From the NCBI GenBank assembly GCA_019915015.1, contig JAHBBC010000005.1:1178001-1242000 (forward strand): DNA of 64,000 nucleotides, written 5' to 3'. The DNA comes from Auriscalpium vulgare (taxonomy: Eukaryota; Basidiomycota; Agaricomycetes; Russulales; Auriscalpiaceae). The translations under genes were made by a program, and so were the position numbers. Positions 23,031 through 34,188 of the stretch are shown here, piece after piece; position 1 is the stretch's first letter, and each line of letters begins with the position of its first letter. The notes beneath the pieces were generated by a model that was not told the origin of the DNA, searched no databases, and saw nothing but the letters and a program-made list of their open reading frames with translations.

Positions 23031-24249
23031 TCATAATGCGCTGTCGTCAACAACCTCTCCCGACTCCATCTCCTGATCGCCGTTGTTTACTTGCATGTTC
23101 CGCTCTCGCCGCATGTCTTCTTTCTGCTTCTCATGCCGGAACGCGACCGCGAGTATGTTCGGCCACAATGCAATGCTCTTTCTCAGGCGCATTCTATCCC
23201 CAAACCCCACAATCTTGTCATGCTGAGACCGTAAGTCAAACACATGCTGCTGGGGAGGGTGTGAGCAAAGAGCGATGAGGGTAGGTGTCCTGGAAGGACA
23301 TACCGCCGCTGCTGCCCGACGCGCACGGTCTTCCTCTCGCATCCGGTCTAGCTCTTTCCTGCGTTCCTCCTTCTCTTTCAAATTAACACCAGACCGAGGG
23401 GCCGATATACCGGGCTACATCACACGGGTGTCAATGCGCAGATAAGGACAGGGAAGAAATCACGTACGGCCTTCTGGAATAAGGAGGCATAAACATCCTT
23501 GTTCATCAAGTCTACTTCGACCTTCTGCACAGGCTTTGCCTGCTTTATGAGATGAGAAAGACCGTCATCCTTTGCACCATCGTCTAGAGCGATCGCGCCC
23601 TTCCCATCGGAGGGCTTTGTCTTGGGTTTAGCGGCTTGAGAAGAACTGCCTGCGGCTGCGTTGCCGGGGTCTGCCTTGAGCTTCTTGATAGGCGGCATCT
23701 TGGCTGTCCGTTTCTTAAAGGACGGTAGAGGGCTCGGGTTTGGAGGGTCGTCTTTGAGTAGATCTGCCACGTTTGGAGGGGGGCCGCTGGTGGCGCGGAA
23801 CGTCTCCTCGGTGTCGGCCACAAATTCAATGTCGACGTCCATGTCAACGACTTCGACATCTGCAACGAGGGAGGATTCTCGCGTCCTTCGCGAGCCTGTG
23901 ACTGGGGTGGCCTCCTTGACTTTCGCGGCGGAGAGCCTGCGCTCGTCTTTCACCGGAATTGGAGAGTCCTCATCCTCTTTCCCCGCGCGGCCTTTTCCTC
24001 TCGGCGCCGATTTGCTTGCCTTGCGCTTCGGCGCCGGAAGCTGAGACGAAGAGTCCACCTGGTCCTCTTCGTAGTCCGAGTCTGAGGCCACGCGCCGTTT
24101 GCTGGCCTTCCGCTTGAGAGCGGGTCTGGGAGTCGACTGACAGGGTGTGGGTAATTGACTCTGACGAGCCAGACAGAAGTACGCACAGGAGATTCACCAG
24201 CACTCGAAGATGCTTCCACTTTCTTTGGTATCCTGATGGTGAGCGACAT
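23031..24249 (-). CDS. Unrecognised charged, probably nuclear protein
   Basis: No family recognised. Four exons: 24249-24182 or so (MSLTIRIPKKVEASSSAGES), then a long exon joined at STPRPALKRKASKRRVASDS, then PGISAPRSGVNLKEKEERRK, then QHVFDLRSQHDKIVGFGDRM to the stop at 23031. Alternating basic and acidic stretches (KRKASK, DMDVDIEFVADTEETF, KKRTAKMPPIKKLK) suggest a nuclear, intrinsically disordered first two-thirds. The C-terminal third is strongly helical and charged (RRKELDRMREEDRARRAAAA, RHEKQKEDMRRERN) with a conserved-looking core, GDRMRLRKSIALWPN. It is divergent from the MSF1 gene with 152 bp between start codons. It may be a chromatin-associated factor, but that is only inference from composition. 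Confidence 0.65.
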
Positions 24250-24401
24250 GGCTGGCGAAGCGAAGCGATGCGATGCTGGTGAACCAGTGCGGAGGAAAGG
24301 CTGCGGCAAACGCGGCCCGCTCGAGCCCGCTCGACGTGTCTCTAAGGCCGCTAACCCCGCACACAAGGGTGCCGCGTCCACCTGGCACCAGCAACTCGTC
24401 C

Positions 24402-25884
24402 ATGGCGACCAAGGTCTTGCAGTTCTCTCGCGTGCGCTCATCTGCCTGGCGTCCCCTTCTTCGGCGACACACGAGCACGGCTGCGCCTACACCGTCGGAA
24501 ATCCCTGTCTTGGGCACTGTCTACCCTACCGACGCCTACACCAACATCACCCCCACAATTGCAGCAAAACTCACGCGTCGCCTGCACGCTCAGGATGGCC
24601 ACCCCATTGCTACCCTCCGAGGTCTCATCGAGTCCCACTTCCCCGACTACGCACACCTCTCCTCCCTCTCACCCATCGTAACACCGCACCAGAACTTCGA
24701 CTCGCTCTCATTCCCTGCCGACCACCCTGGGCGCGCAAAGACTGACTCCTACTACATCAACAAGGAATTTATGCTCCGGACACACACATCTGCGCACGAG
24801 GTGGACGTGTTCACGAGTGGATCGGAGCGCTGGCTTCTCACTGCCGATGTGTACCGCCGCGACGAAATTGACGCGTCACACTACCCCGTTTTCCACCAGA
24901 CAGAAGGAGCGAAGATCTTCCAAACTGACGCTGCCAGCCTGGAGGCTGTCGAGGAGGACAGCCGGAGATTGGAGCGGGAGCTGGCGCAGTCCAACATTGT
25001 CATCGAGGACGTCCCGCACCTGTCGTCCACGAATCCCGCGCAGTCGGTGCACAACCCACGTCACTCGGAAATTGCTGCCAGAAACTTGAAGCTATCTCTG
25101 AATAGCCTGATGTACACGCTATTCGGGGGCGTCGCAGGGGCGACGAAGGAGGACCCGCTTCGCGTAAGATGGATTGAGGCGTTCTTCCCCTTTACGAGCC
25201 CGAGCTACGAGGTTGAGGTCTTTTTCCGCGGGAAATGGCTAGAGATTCTCGGCTGCGGGGTGGTTGCACAACCTACTCTTGACCGGTCAAGTGCGTCCCC
25301 CACACCGCCCGAGCTTTGTGGCTACAGTACTCAACTCGTTGTCGTAGATGTTGCCAATAAAATGGGCTGGGCATTCGGCCTCGGACTGGAGCGCATAGCG
25401 ATGGTTCTATACTCTATACCTGACATCCGTTTGTTCTGGTCGGAGGACGAGCGCTTCCTCTCACAGTTCTCGCAGGGAAAGATCAACACCTTTAAGCCGT
25501 ATTCAAAGTATCCCGCAAGTTATAGGGATGTTAGCCTTTGGCTGCCTTCCGATGGCTTACACGATAACGACGTGTACGACCTCGTACGGGATGGCGCAGG
25601 TGACTTGGTGGAGGATGTTGCTATCGTGAGTTGGCTCGGCAGCCCCGCTACGAGTGCAGAAAATGACAGCTTCTCAGATCGACCGGTTCACCCACCCAAA
25701 GACAGAGCGTCAAAGCATGACTGTCCGAACGAATTTCCGTTCAATGGATAGGTATGACCTACAATTCTACCTCCCGTCGCTCCTCTCACGGCTCGGCAGA
25801 TCATTGGTCAAAGACGAAGTCAATGAATTGCAAGCGCAAGTGCAGTCACGCCTGAAAGAGCAATTCAGAGTTGAGATTCGGTGA
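24402..25884 (+). CDS. MSF1: Mitochondrial phenylalanyl-tRNA synthetase
   Basis: Monomeric class II aminoacyl-tRNA synthetase charging mitochondrial tRNA-Phe. The Arg/Ser-rich N-terminus (MATKVLQFSRVRSSAWRPLL) is a likely mitochondrial presequence. Class II signatures include PVFHQTEGAKIF, RWIEAFFPFTSPSYEVEVFF, WLEILGCGVV and GWAFGLGLERIAMVLY. The C-terminal FDX-ACB anticodon-binding domain (FKPYSKYPASYRDVSLWLP onward) is split by two introns, 25626-25677 and 25752-25799, giving DVAI-IDRFTHPKTERQSM and SMDR-SLVKDEVNELQAQV. It ends EQFRVEIR. The start at 24402 is preferred over upstream in-frame codons because it lies directly before the presequence. It converges with MGE1, 109 bp between stops. 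Confidence 0.9.
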
Positions 25885-25993
25885 TTAATGGTGCTATTAT
25901 ATTGAAAAACGGCTCAGGCTTTGTGTCCGTCATCTGCCGCACGGGCATACCCTCAATCTATGATACCTCCCCTCCCACACCCCACCACTCTGA

Positions 25994-26824
25994 TTATGAT
26001 GTCTCCTGCGCGACGCCAACCTGCGCAGCTCTAAGTACGCGATCCTTGATCATGTAACCGTTCTTCTGACAGTCGATGACTGTACCAGGCTCCTTGCCCG
26101 GTACCGGTGCTTGATAGAGCGCTTCGTGTCGATTGGGATCGAACTTGTCACCGGTGGGGTCAAATGGCTTGACATGGTATTTGAACAAGGTCTGTAGCAG
26201 CAGACGTTGAGTCATCTCGACGCCGGTATATAGCTCCTGGAGGTATGCGGCCGGGGATTTGGAGTCCGGTGATGAGGCGGTCGACGCATCGGGGGATGAT
26301 GATGACGGGTTTGGAGATGATGCGTCTTGCGTCTGCGCCAGAGCGGACTGGGGCACGGACTTGAGAGCAAGGGCGAGCACGTCGACGGTCTCGAGGAGGT
26401 CGCCAGCGAAGCGCGTGATGGCAAAATCACGCGTCTGCTCCTTTTCTCGCGCAGCGTTGCGCTGAAGGTTGAGGAAGTCTGCTTGCAGATATCGTAGCCG
26501 ACCCTGTACGTGGTACAAGGTGAATAAGAGTCCTCTGTGTGACGTTACAAAGGGCCGCACCGTGATATCCACGACTTCCTCCTCCTTTGCTTTGATTTTT
26601 GTCTCAAGTTCAGCAGCTTTCGAAGCAAGCTCTGAGGACTTAGACTCTGCCCCTTCTCCCTTCTCCCCTTCCTTCTGTTCCGGTGCCGTTGGTGCGTCGG
26701 AGTAGTGCCGGGCGGCGAGGGCAGCTCTTCTGTGGACGGCAACGACAGAAGGTCGGGCAAGAGCGCGCGATGAGAGCGACGCTGTCGCCGAACGGAAGAC
26801 ATTCATGGCCTGTGCGCGAGACAT
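25994..26824 (-). CDS. MGE1: Mitochondrial GrpE nucleotide exchange factor
   Basis: Nucleotide exchange factor for mitochondrial Hsp70 (Ssc1) in the import motor and matrix folding (family knowledge). Start at 26824 (MSRAQAMNVFRSATASLSSR), an Arg/Ser/Ala-rich presequence; an upstream in-frame ATG at 26899 is less likely. The coiled coil begins ELETKIKAKEEEVVDIT and continues GRLRYLQADFLNLQRNAARE, FAGDLLETVDVLALALKSV; the beta domain ends HEALYQAPVPGKEPGTVIDC, QKNGYMIKDRVLRAAQVGVA. A Ser/Pro/Asp-rich insert (QDASSPNPSSSSPDASTASS) is typical of fungal variants. The single intron seen (26560-26504, 57 nt) is a multiple of three without a stop, so the frame is open through it. Confidence 0.9.
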   Translation of the reverse strand: MSRAQAMNVFRSATASLSSRALARPSVVAVHRRAALAARHYSDAPTAPEQKEGEKGEGAESKSSELASKAAELETKIKAKEEEVVDITVRPFVTSHRGLLFTLYHVQGRLRYLQADFLNLQRNAAREKEQTRDFAITRFAGDLLETVDVLALALKSVPQSALAQTQDASSPNPSSSSPDASTASSPDSKSPAAYLQELYTGVEMTQRLLLQTLFKYHVKPFDPTGDKFDPNRHEALYQAPVPGKEPGTVIDCQKNGYMIKDRVLRAAQVGVAQETS

Positions 26825-27174
26825 CGGGATAGAAGGAAAGGGAGGGAGGGCGAGTGGATCGGTTGCGGTCGGTGAGCTGGACACGACCGTAAGGGCCAAG
26901 TAAGGACCCGGCCGGCCGAAAGGGAAAACTTGTCGGCGTTAGCCACGTGCATCGTTCCGAGGGTGTGTTTTGACGCAGACTCGCTGGCCGCCTTGTTTAC
27001 CGCGCTATTTATCTTTTGGTCTGCTGTCGCTGACACTCTTTTTCCTTCGTCGCTCCCTCCCTAAGCCGGCTCTCTTTCCCTCTGGAGGGCAGGACGCGCG
27101 CGCACGACGGACAACCCGTTTCGTAGCTGGGGACAAACTGCGGTAAACAACGCGCTAATCAGATTCATTTAGAG
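26825..27174. promoter_or_regulatory. Shared divergent promoter, MGE1 and C1-THF synthase
   Basis: A 350-bp region between the divergent starts of MGE1 and the C1-THF synthase gene. Pyrimidine-rich runs (ctccctcc, tctctttccctctgg) precede the plus-strand start. No extra gene is supported; a minus-strand frame here is a shadow. Confidence 0.4.
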
Positions 27175-30100
27175 ATGGTCCTCGTGCGCGTTTCGTTCCT
27201 GCGCCCTCTCTCCTCCTCCCGCCATTTCCGCACTATGGCCGCTAATGCTGCCAGCTACTCAGGCTCTGCAATGCTCATCGATGGCACCGCTATCGCAAAG
27301 TATGTCTACATATTTTACACCGGTCGCGTCAAAAGGCATGCATGTCTGATCCGCTTCACCGATGTAGGGCAGTCCGCGATAACATCGCGCGGAAAATAAA
27401 GTTGCTCAAGTCCCAGCATCCGCGATTTCAGCCGCAGCTAGCCATCGTGCAAGTTGGCGAACGCCCCGATTCGAGCGTCTACGTCCGCATGAAAACGAAG
27501 GCGGCTGAGGAGGTCGGCATTAAGTACAACCATGTCACACTACCAGCGGCGTCGACCGTGGAACAAGTCGTGGACGTGGTAAAGAGGCTGAATAGTGATG
27601 AGAATACCAGTGGTATCATCGTTCAGCTGCCTCTGGGTGATCACGTAGGCGCCGAGGGCGAGCGCACGGTGACGGAAGCCGTAAGCCCAGAGAAGGATGT
27701 AGACGGGTACGTGGTCTCACTATCTATGAGGTCCGCGCGCCTGATTATCTGCTCCCCAGCTTCCACGCGTACAATATCGGGCACCTGTCGTCGCGTGCTG
27801 GGAGCGCGTTGTTCACGCCCTGCACGCCGGCAGGCGTGCTTCGCCTCCTGGAGTCTACAGGTGCTCCCATCGCGGGCGCGAACGCCGTGGTCCTCGGCAG
27901 AAGTGACATTGTCGGGAACCCAGTGGCTGCCCTCTTGCGAAGCAAGGACGCAACTGTCACGCAATGTCATAGCCGTACGCAGAACCTGCCGGACATTGTA
28001 TGTCTCGCGTTCTGTAGATACGGACAGTTCATTCATCTCGTGGCAGGTGAAACATGCAGATATTCTTGTCTCTGCCATTGGGAAGCCCGAGTTCGTTCAA
28101 GGCTCATGGATCAAGCCAGGGGCTGTGGTGATCGACGTGGGTACAAATTATATGCCTGGTATGACATCGTGTACTCTGCGCGCATGTCGTCTCTCATAAT
28201 CGGTAGACTCCACCAAGAAATCCGGACAACGACTGGTTGGCGACGTTGAATTTGCGTCGGCCAGCAATGTTGCGTCGCATATCACGCCCGTACCGGGAGG
28301 CGTCGGCCCGATGACCGTTGCGCAACTCATGCTTAACACCCTGCTGTCTGCCGAGCGTCAATGGGAACAAAAGCGCGCGCTCAAGGTCAAGCCTCTTCTG
28401 CTCGACATCAAGGAGAAAGTACCCAGCGACATCGAGATCTCTGAGGCGCAGACGCCTAAGCCTGTCACGCAACTCGCGCACGAGATTGGGCTCATCCCTG
28501 ACGAGCTAGAAAGCTACGGAAAATACAAAGCCAAGGTAGAGCTCAGCGTGCTGGACAGGTTGAGCAGCAGAAAGGATGGGAAATACGTCGTAATCTCTGG
28601 GATTACTCCGACGCCGTTGGGTGAGGGCAAATCGACCACCACCATCGGTCTGGCTCAGGCGCTGGGTGCGCATCTGGGTCGTCCCGCGTTTGCTTGTGTC
28701 CGCCAGCCTAGTCAGGGGCCTACATTTGGAATCAAGGGTGGTGCCGCGGGAGGTGGATACAGCCAAGTCATCCCGATGGACGAAGTGAGTGGAGTGAATA
28801 ATTATGTTACTGCTTATTGAAGCATCACAGTTCAATCTTCACCTCACTGGTGATATTCACGCCGTGACCGCCGCTAATAACCTCCTTGGTGAGCTTGTTA
28901 TTTGCAGATCTTTCTTCACAGACTTCTTGAATCCGATTACTAGCCGCTGCTCTTGATGCCCGTATGTTCCACGAAGCCACCCAAAGCGACAAGGTATGGT
29001 CATGTTGTCCCTGGCTAATGTAAATTCACCAAATTGTGTTTTGAAGGCGTTGTACAGTCGACTCGTCCCTTCCAAGAAAGGTAAACGCGAATTCGCGCCT
29101 CTCATGTTCAAGAGGCTGCATAAGCTTGGTATCGACAAGACGAACCCGAATGACCTGACGCCTGAGGAGATCAAGCGGTTTGCGCGCCTGGACATAGACG
29201 CGGAGACCATCACGTGGAACCGCGTTCTCGACACCAACGATCGTTTCTTGCGTAAGATCACCGTCGGCCAGGCATCGACGGAGCAGGGCCACGAGCGCGT
29301 CACCGGCTTCGACATTGCTGTCGCCAGCGAATGCATGGCGGTGCTCGCGCTGACCACTGGTTTGCACGATATGCGGGAACGCCTTGGCGCGATGGTCGTC
29401 GCTACGAGCAAACAGGGCGATCCGGTCACCGCAGACGACATCGGTGTCGGCGGGGCACTCGCCGTGCTGCTGAAGGACGCTATCAAGCCAAACCTCATGC
29501 AGACTCTCGAAGGCACGCCCGTTTTCGTCCACGCTGGTCCCTTCGCGAATATCGCGCACGGGAACTCGTCGATCCTCGCCGACCGCGTCGCGCTGAAGCT
29601 TGCCGGCACCGAGGAAGGAGACTCTGCCGACCGCGTCGGGTATGTGCTCACTGAGGGCGGCTTTGGCGCGGACATGGGTATGGAGAAGTTCTGCAACATC
29701 AAGTGCAGAGTAAGTGGGCTGAAGCCGGACGCGGTGGTGATCGTGGCCACGACACGTGCGCTGAAGATGCACGGTGGTGGGCCGGACGTCACACCTGGCA
29801 AGCCTCTCGCGGACACGTACACGAAAGAGGACCTCGTTACTCTGAAGGAGGGCATGCAGAACTTGGTCAGGCATATCCAGAACTCGAAGAAGTTCGGCTT
29901 GAAGGTCCTGGTGGCAATCAATCGCTTCGCGTCAGAGCTCTCTCTAAGTAACTCTCTTCATATCGATTCTAACGTACTCTATCAGATCTGACACAGAGGC
30001 TGAGCTTGAACTCGTTCGTGAGTTGTCGCTGGCCGGTGGTGCGGACGCCGCGATCGTCAGCAACCACTGGGCGGAGGGCGGCGCGGGCGCTCGCGCCCTG

Positions 30101-30678
30101 GCAGAGGCACTCGTCGCTACCTGCGAAGGCGAATCTGGTTTCAAGTTCCTGTATGATCTCAAGCTTCCAATCGAGGAGAAGATTGCCATCATCTCGAAGG
30201 ATATATATGGCGCCGATGGTATCGAGCTCAGTGACCTCGCGAAGAAGCAAATCGAGACGTACACACTCCAGGGCTTCGGTGACCTACCTAGTGAGTCCTC
30301 CTGGCTATATCAGGCCAATCAAGCCAAAACCTTGCTTCCCAGTCTGCATGGCGAAGACTCAGTACTCGTTCTCACATGACCCCAAGTTGAAGAATGCTCC
30401 GACGGGTGAGTAACTCGGAGTTTACTTTCTTGTGCCTTGACTATATCCGCTGTCCCACCAGGCTTCACCGTTCCCATCCGCTCTGTGAGGCTATCTGCTG
30501 GCGCTGGCTTCCTGTACCCACTCCTCGGCGACATGCAAACTATGCCAGGTCTCGGTACACGCCCAGGTCCGCAGCTTTCGACACATAGGCTATTATTCCC
30601 ATTCTAATGCTTTGGTTGACAGGCTTCTGGGAGGTTGGACTTGACCCTGAGTCAGGGCGTGTTATTGGTTTGTTCTAG
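27175..30678 (+). CDS. MIS1: C1-tetrahydrofolate synthase (trifunctional)
   Basis: Trifunctional one-carbon enzyme: methylene-THF dehydrogenase, methenyl-THF cyclohydrolase and formate-THF ligase. The N-terminal part has [17 protein letters not shown] (catalytic Tyr/Lys), [24 protein letters not shown] across an intron, [17 protein letters not shown] and [16 protein letters not shown]. The ligase part has the P-loop [14 protein letters not shown] (28611-28652), [40 protein letters not shown] across an intron, and ends [16 protein letters not shown] 27175 gives a basic presequence ([20 protein letters not shown]) suggesting mitochondria, while ATG 27235 would give a cytosolic form lacking it. 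The two yeast paralogues are MIS1 (mitochondrial) and ADE3 (cytosolic); this single gene could supply both. Several short introns. Confidence 0.92.
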
Positions 30679-31393
30679 ATGTAGCACTTTGGTTGGGCCT
30701 TATTGCAACGCTGGAGGCAGAGTAGTATTTAGTGTCGATGACAAGCTTGGTGTGAACTTGCTGCGTCGGCTGCGAAAGTTCGAGTTATTCATGCAGTCGA
30801 AGAAGAGTGGCGACTGCCTGCGTGAAAATGCGCTGTTCGACGCTCGGTCAGTAACTACTAACACTGCGCCTTGCCTACGCTAGTCGACTGGAAACGGACC
30901 TGTGTAAGTGGACGTTCTTTTAAGTGTAGTATGCGTATCAACCAAACCTCGCCTCTACCCTATACATAACAACGGGGGCTCTGAAACAGACCATGGCCCG
31001 GGCATGGCCAGCGGTCGATCAGGTCGATCACCGCACATTTCTTGCACGAAGTTCTGGAACCTCCCGCTGAGATTAGTGTCATCTGAATATCATCATCGTC
31101 CTTTATGCGCCCTCGGGGTTATAGCGCAAACACGTCCTCGTATACTCCCCGTTCAAAACTTCCCATGACCTGTCAAGTGAAGACTCCTGGCCTCCATGAC
31201 AAAGCGGCAACGCGAAATCCTCAGAAATATCCGACCGAGACTTGCGCTTCTTTGGCGTCGTCTCTCGGACTTCTCCTCAGTCCTGTTCGTCCTGGACCCA
31301 CGGCAGGATGGGTGTGTCGATCCTGGCTCTCAATTTCGAGATGTACAGTTGAACATCCTCTTAAAACACCCTACACACGACGATCTACTTGTC
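30679..31393. other. Convergent 3' region; no gene seen
   Basis: 715 bp between the stops of the C1-THF synthase gene and the PNGase A-like gene. Frames are short, with no splice-consistent chain or recognisable motif. Confidence 0.5.
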
Positions 31394-33739
31394 CTACGCG
31401 CCTATTCTCCTGCCGCCGGGGAGCCTCGCCTTCATGACAGCTTGCGCCGTAGGGAGCACGGGCACTCTGTCTGGGACAGCGCTCGGAGCAAGATTGCCTC
31501 CCTGATGGTCGAACGTGATCACGTTCAATGATGCGTTCACTGTCCTGGTGTACGTGTTTCCGGCGGTGTCGAAGTAGCTGAAAGTGTTGTTGCTAGTCCC
31601 GTTGCTGCCGGTGTTGCCCGTCGATGCTATGTGGAAGGCGCCACCTGGTACGCACATGTGTTAATGGTCCGAGGGTGAAAAGAACGAAGAGCACTCACCT
31701 GCGAGCTGGCGTTCGGTGATTGTCGATCCCAGGATGAATGGACTCGGCCGAAGCACACGATTATACGAGTGATCGAAAGCAGCGGAGACTGCAGGACGTC
31801 ATTACGGGGCGCCGTGAGGCTAAAACGGCGACGTACAGTTGTTGCCGTCAGGGCTTGTGATGTCAAAGTTGATCGTGAGAGGGAAGGAGAAATCATCCTG
31901 CACGACTAGCTGCCCGTTGTGCGTCGACGTGACCTGTCCCGACGTGGTCTGAATCACGTTCTATTCCATTGACGCAATGCATATGCTCTCCGTAAGCATC
32001 GCCCGTCGACGTCGTAGACAAACAAATCCACCACACCTGCACCGTTGTGTTGTTAAGGTACTGCTGGATGTTCTGGTACTGCAGGGCCTGTGAAAACACG
32101 ACCTCCGTTCTAGCCCCGCTTCCGCCAATGATTTCCGCCTCGATGTGCACATTGCGCGTAGCCTTGACCGTGATGTTCACGTCTCCATTGGCCCCGACGC
32201 TCGCATCCGCACTGCTCACAGAGAATGGCGCTGCATCGTACCGAGTGATTTTCCCCGTCGTCGGCTTGCCCGATGGGTCTAGAATGACCTGCAGAAGCCC
32301 CGATACGAACCAGTTCTGGTTGATCGCGTGGTCCGGCTCCGCAGATGCGACGTCGAGCGTGATGTTGTGCGGGTTTCCGTCAGCGAGAATCGGGATGAAG
32401 GGCGTGAGATCGAGGTAGTAATTGGGCAGGTCAATCGCGCCGTAGGAGGTAATGGGCCTGTGATGAATATACATATGCCTCGTCAGGTGTTGGATGCCAA
32501 GGGTAGAGAAGGCGTGCGACTACCTCCAGGCGGTGGGAACGATGCCCCCGGTAAAGATGACGGCGTATGGGAAGGCTGCCCCTGCGAGCTGTCCGTCCAC
32601 GAGGACGCGCATCTCGCGGAAAGGGCCTTCCCCAAAAGTCGTGCCTGCTGGGAGGTCCGACAGGAACTGGTTAGGCACGTTGAAGTACTGGTCAGAAGCA
32701 TCAGACAACGGGAGCTAAGGCGACTTTGCAGAGAGGATACTCGCCCAAAATTCTTCGTCGCCGTTGCCCGAGGCCAGCAACTCGGCGTATGCGGCGACAG
32801 CATTGCGTGGCAGACTGACGTTTAACTGCGAGGGAATGTTAAAGGAAAGCTATACCACGAATGGAGGACGAACTGAGAAACCGGGGGGAACAGACGCGTC
32901 GTTTCCTGTATCATTCGCGAGGGTCGTCAAAGGCACAATGAGGTTGGAGCGTGGAGCAGGCGGGTGCGCGGGGGACGACGCAAAGAATGTCGCGTCGAGT
33001 GTGGCTTTACGCGTAGATCAGCTGACTAGCTCTGCAACACAACCATCGTGGCACTCACTAGCATACTCCCCATTCAGACCCGTTTCGATGAGATTGTCCA
33101 GCTGCAAGATGAACGTGCCGTTCTTGGCAAACAGCGGAATGAAGCGTGTTACGTCCTTGAGGTACGTCCAGATGATACCGTCGCCCGAGACAGGCTCCGG
33201 AGTGGATGTGCGCCAGACTATTCAGGCGGAAGAAGGCTCAGCATAGGGCATCTGCCGGGAGCACTGGACTTACTTTCGACGTTCTCGAATGTGAAGATGC
33301 CTAAGCGGTCGAACTGGGTGCCGTTGCTGGTGACCGTGAAGTTCAAGCTTACCCCCGCCCAAGAGCCTATAGCGCCGCAATCCGTGGGCGGACTGACACA
33401 GGTTAAAGAAGATTCAATGGAGGACGGGAAGAGCATACGTGTACTGAACGACTTCAGCCCTGACCAAATGTGAGCAATGATTGAGTGGAGAGCAATTCAG
33501 TGAAGTCGCTTACAGTCCAAAGGAGAACGCGAATGTACGTCTAGAGCGCGATAACGCGTCAAAACTTATTGAACAGATTCGACAAAGTCGCGCACTCACT
33601 CCAGTATCCGGGTCGTACACTGCTTCGCATTCTGCGGGAGCGGCGGCGGCTGCGCGACTTGGAAGTCGACGAGTTTCGCGGCCAGGGCCCCAGTCGTCGC
33701 CAATAGCAACGCGCCAGCCAGGTGCGAGAGAGGGCGCAT
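31394..33739 (-). CDS. Secreted peptide-N-glycosidase A-like amidase
   Basis: Member of the peptide-N4-(N-acetyl-beta-glucosaminyl)asparagine amidase A (PNGase A) family, which removes N-glycans from glycopeptides; acidic and secreted or vacuolar (family knowledge). ATG 33739 gives a clear signal peptide (MRPLSHLAGALLLATTGALA) followed by KLVDFQVAQPPPLPQN. Later segments: WAGVSLNFTVTSNGTQFDRL, IFTFENVEVWRTSTPEP across an intron, WTYLKDVTRFIPLF, NGTFILQLDNLI, FNVPNQFLSDLPAGTTFGEG, FREMRVLVDGQLAGAAFPY, WRPITSYGAIDLPNYYLDL and HNITLDVASAEPDHAINQNW. Many N-x-S/T sites fit secretion. It ends LPTAQAVMKARLPGGRRIGA. At least seven introns. Downstream of FBP1 on the same strand, 449 bp away. Confidence 0.85.
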
Positions 33740-34188
33740 GATGGAGCAGGGAGGGAACTCGCGGCCCTGGGAGTGTCGGGGCCATTATATATAGCGGGCT
33801 CGAGAGAAGCGAAGGCGCGAGAGTGAATTGCGGAGACACACGAGGGTTGAGAAGCGTCCATGTGCTCGCGCGCAAACCGGAGATAAGCGGTCCATCTGGC
33901 ATCACACCCCAGCCATAGCACAAGCTGTAATGCAGACTCGACGTGTTGGTTGTTGTACGTTGCAGTCATCACGCAGAGTTGAGGCAGTCTCTATGCTCCT
34001 CTCTCCTCTCTTCACTTCTGAGGCCGGATACACCAACCTTCACTGCGAGTGTCAATCGCGGACGTTGCAACCGCTCTACCCGAAGAGAATATAAAATTAC
34101 ATACAAGCACTAGCTGTTGCTACACTTCTGGATAGTTCATGCATGTACAGAGAGCTTCCCGCGACGCCTAATACCGTTCGCGGGTGGG
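33740..34188. promoter_or_regulatory. Upstream region of the PNGase A-like gene
   Basis: 449 bp between the FBP1 stop and the PNGase A-like start. On the minus strand a TATA-like ctatatataatgg element lies at 33784-33796, about 45 bp upstream of the ATG, a plausible core promoter. Confidence 0.45.

Noticed and set aside
30908..31531. Several plus-strand frames between the C1-THF synthase and PNGase A genes
   Set aside because: Short, unrelated to any family, partly antisense to the PNGase A last exon, with no consistent splice chain.
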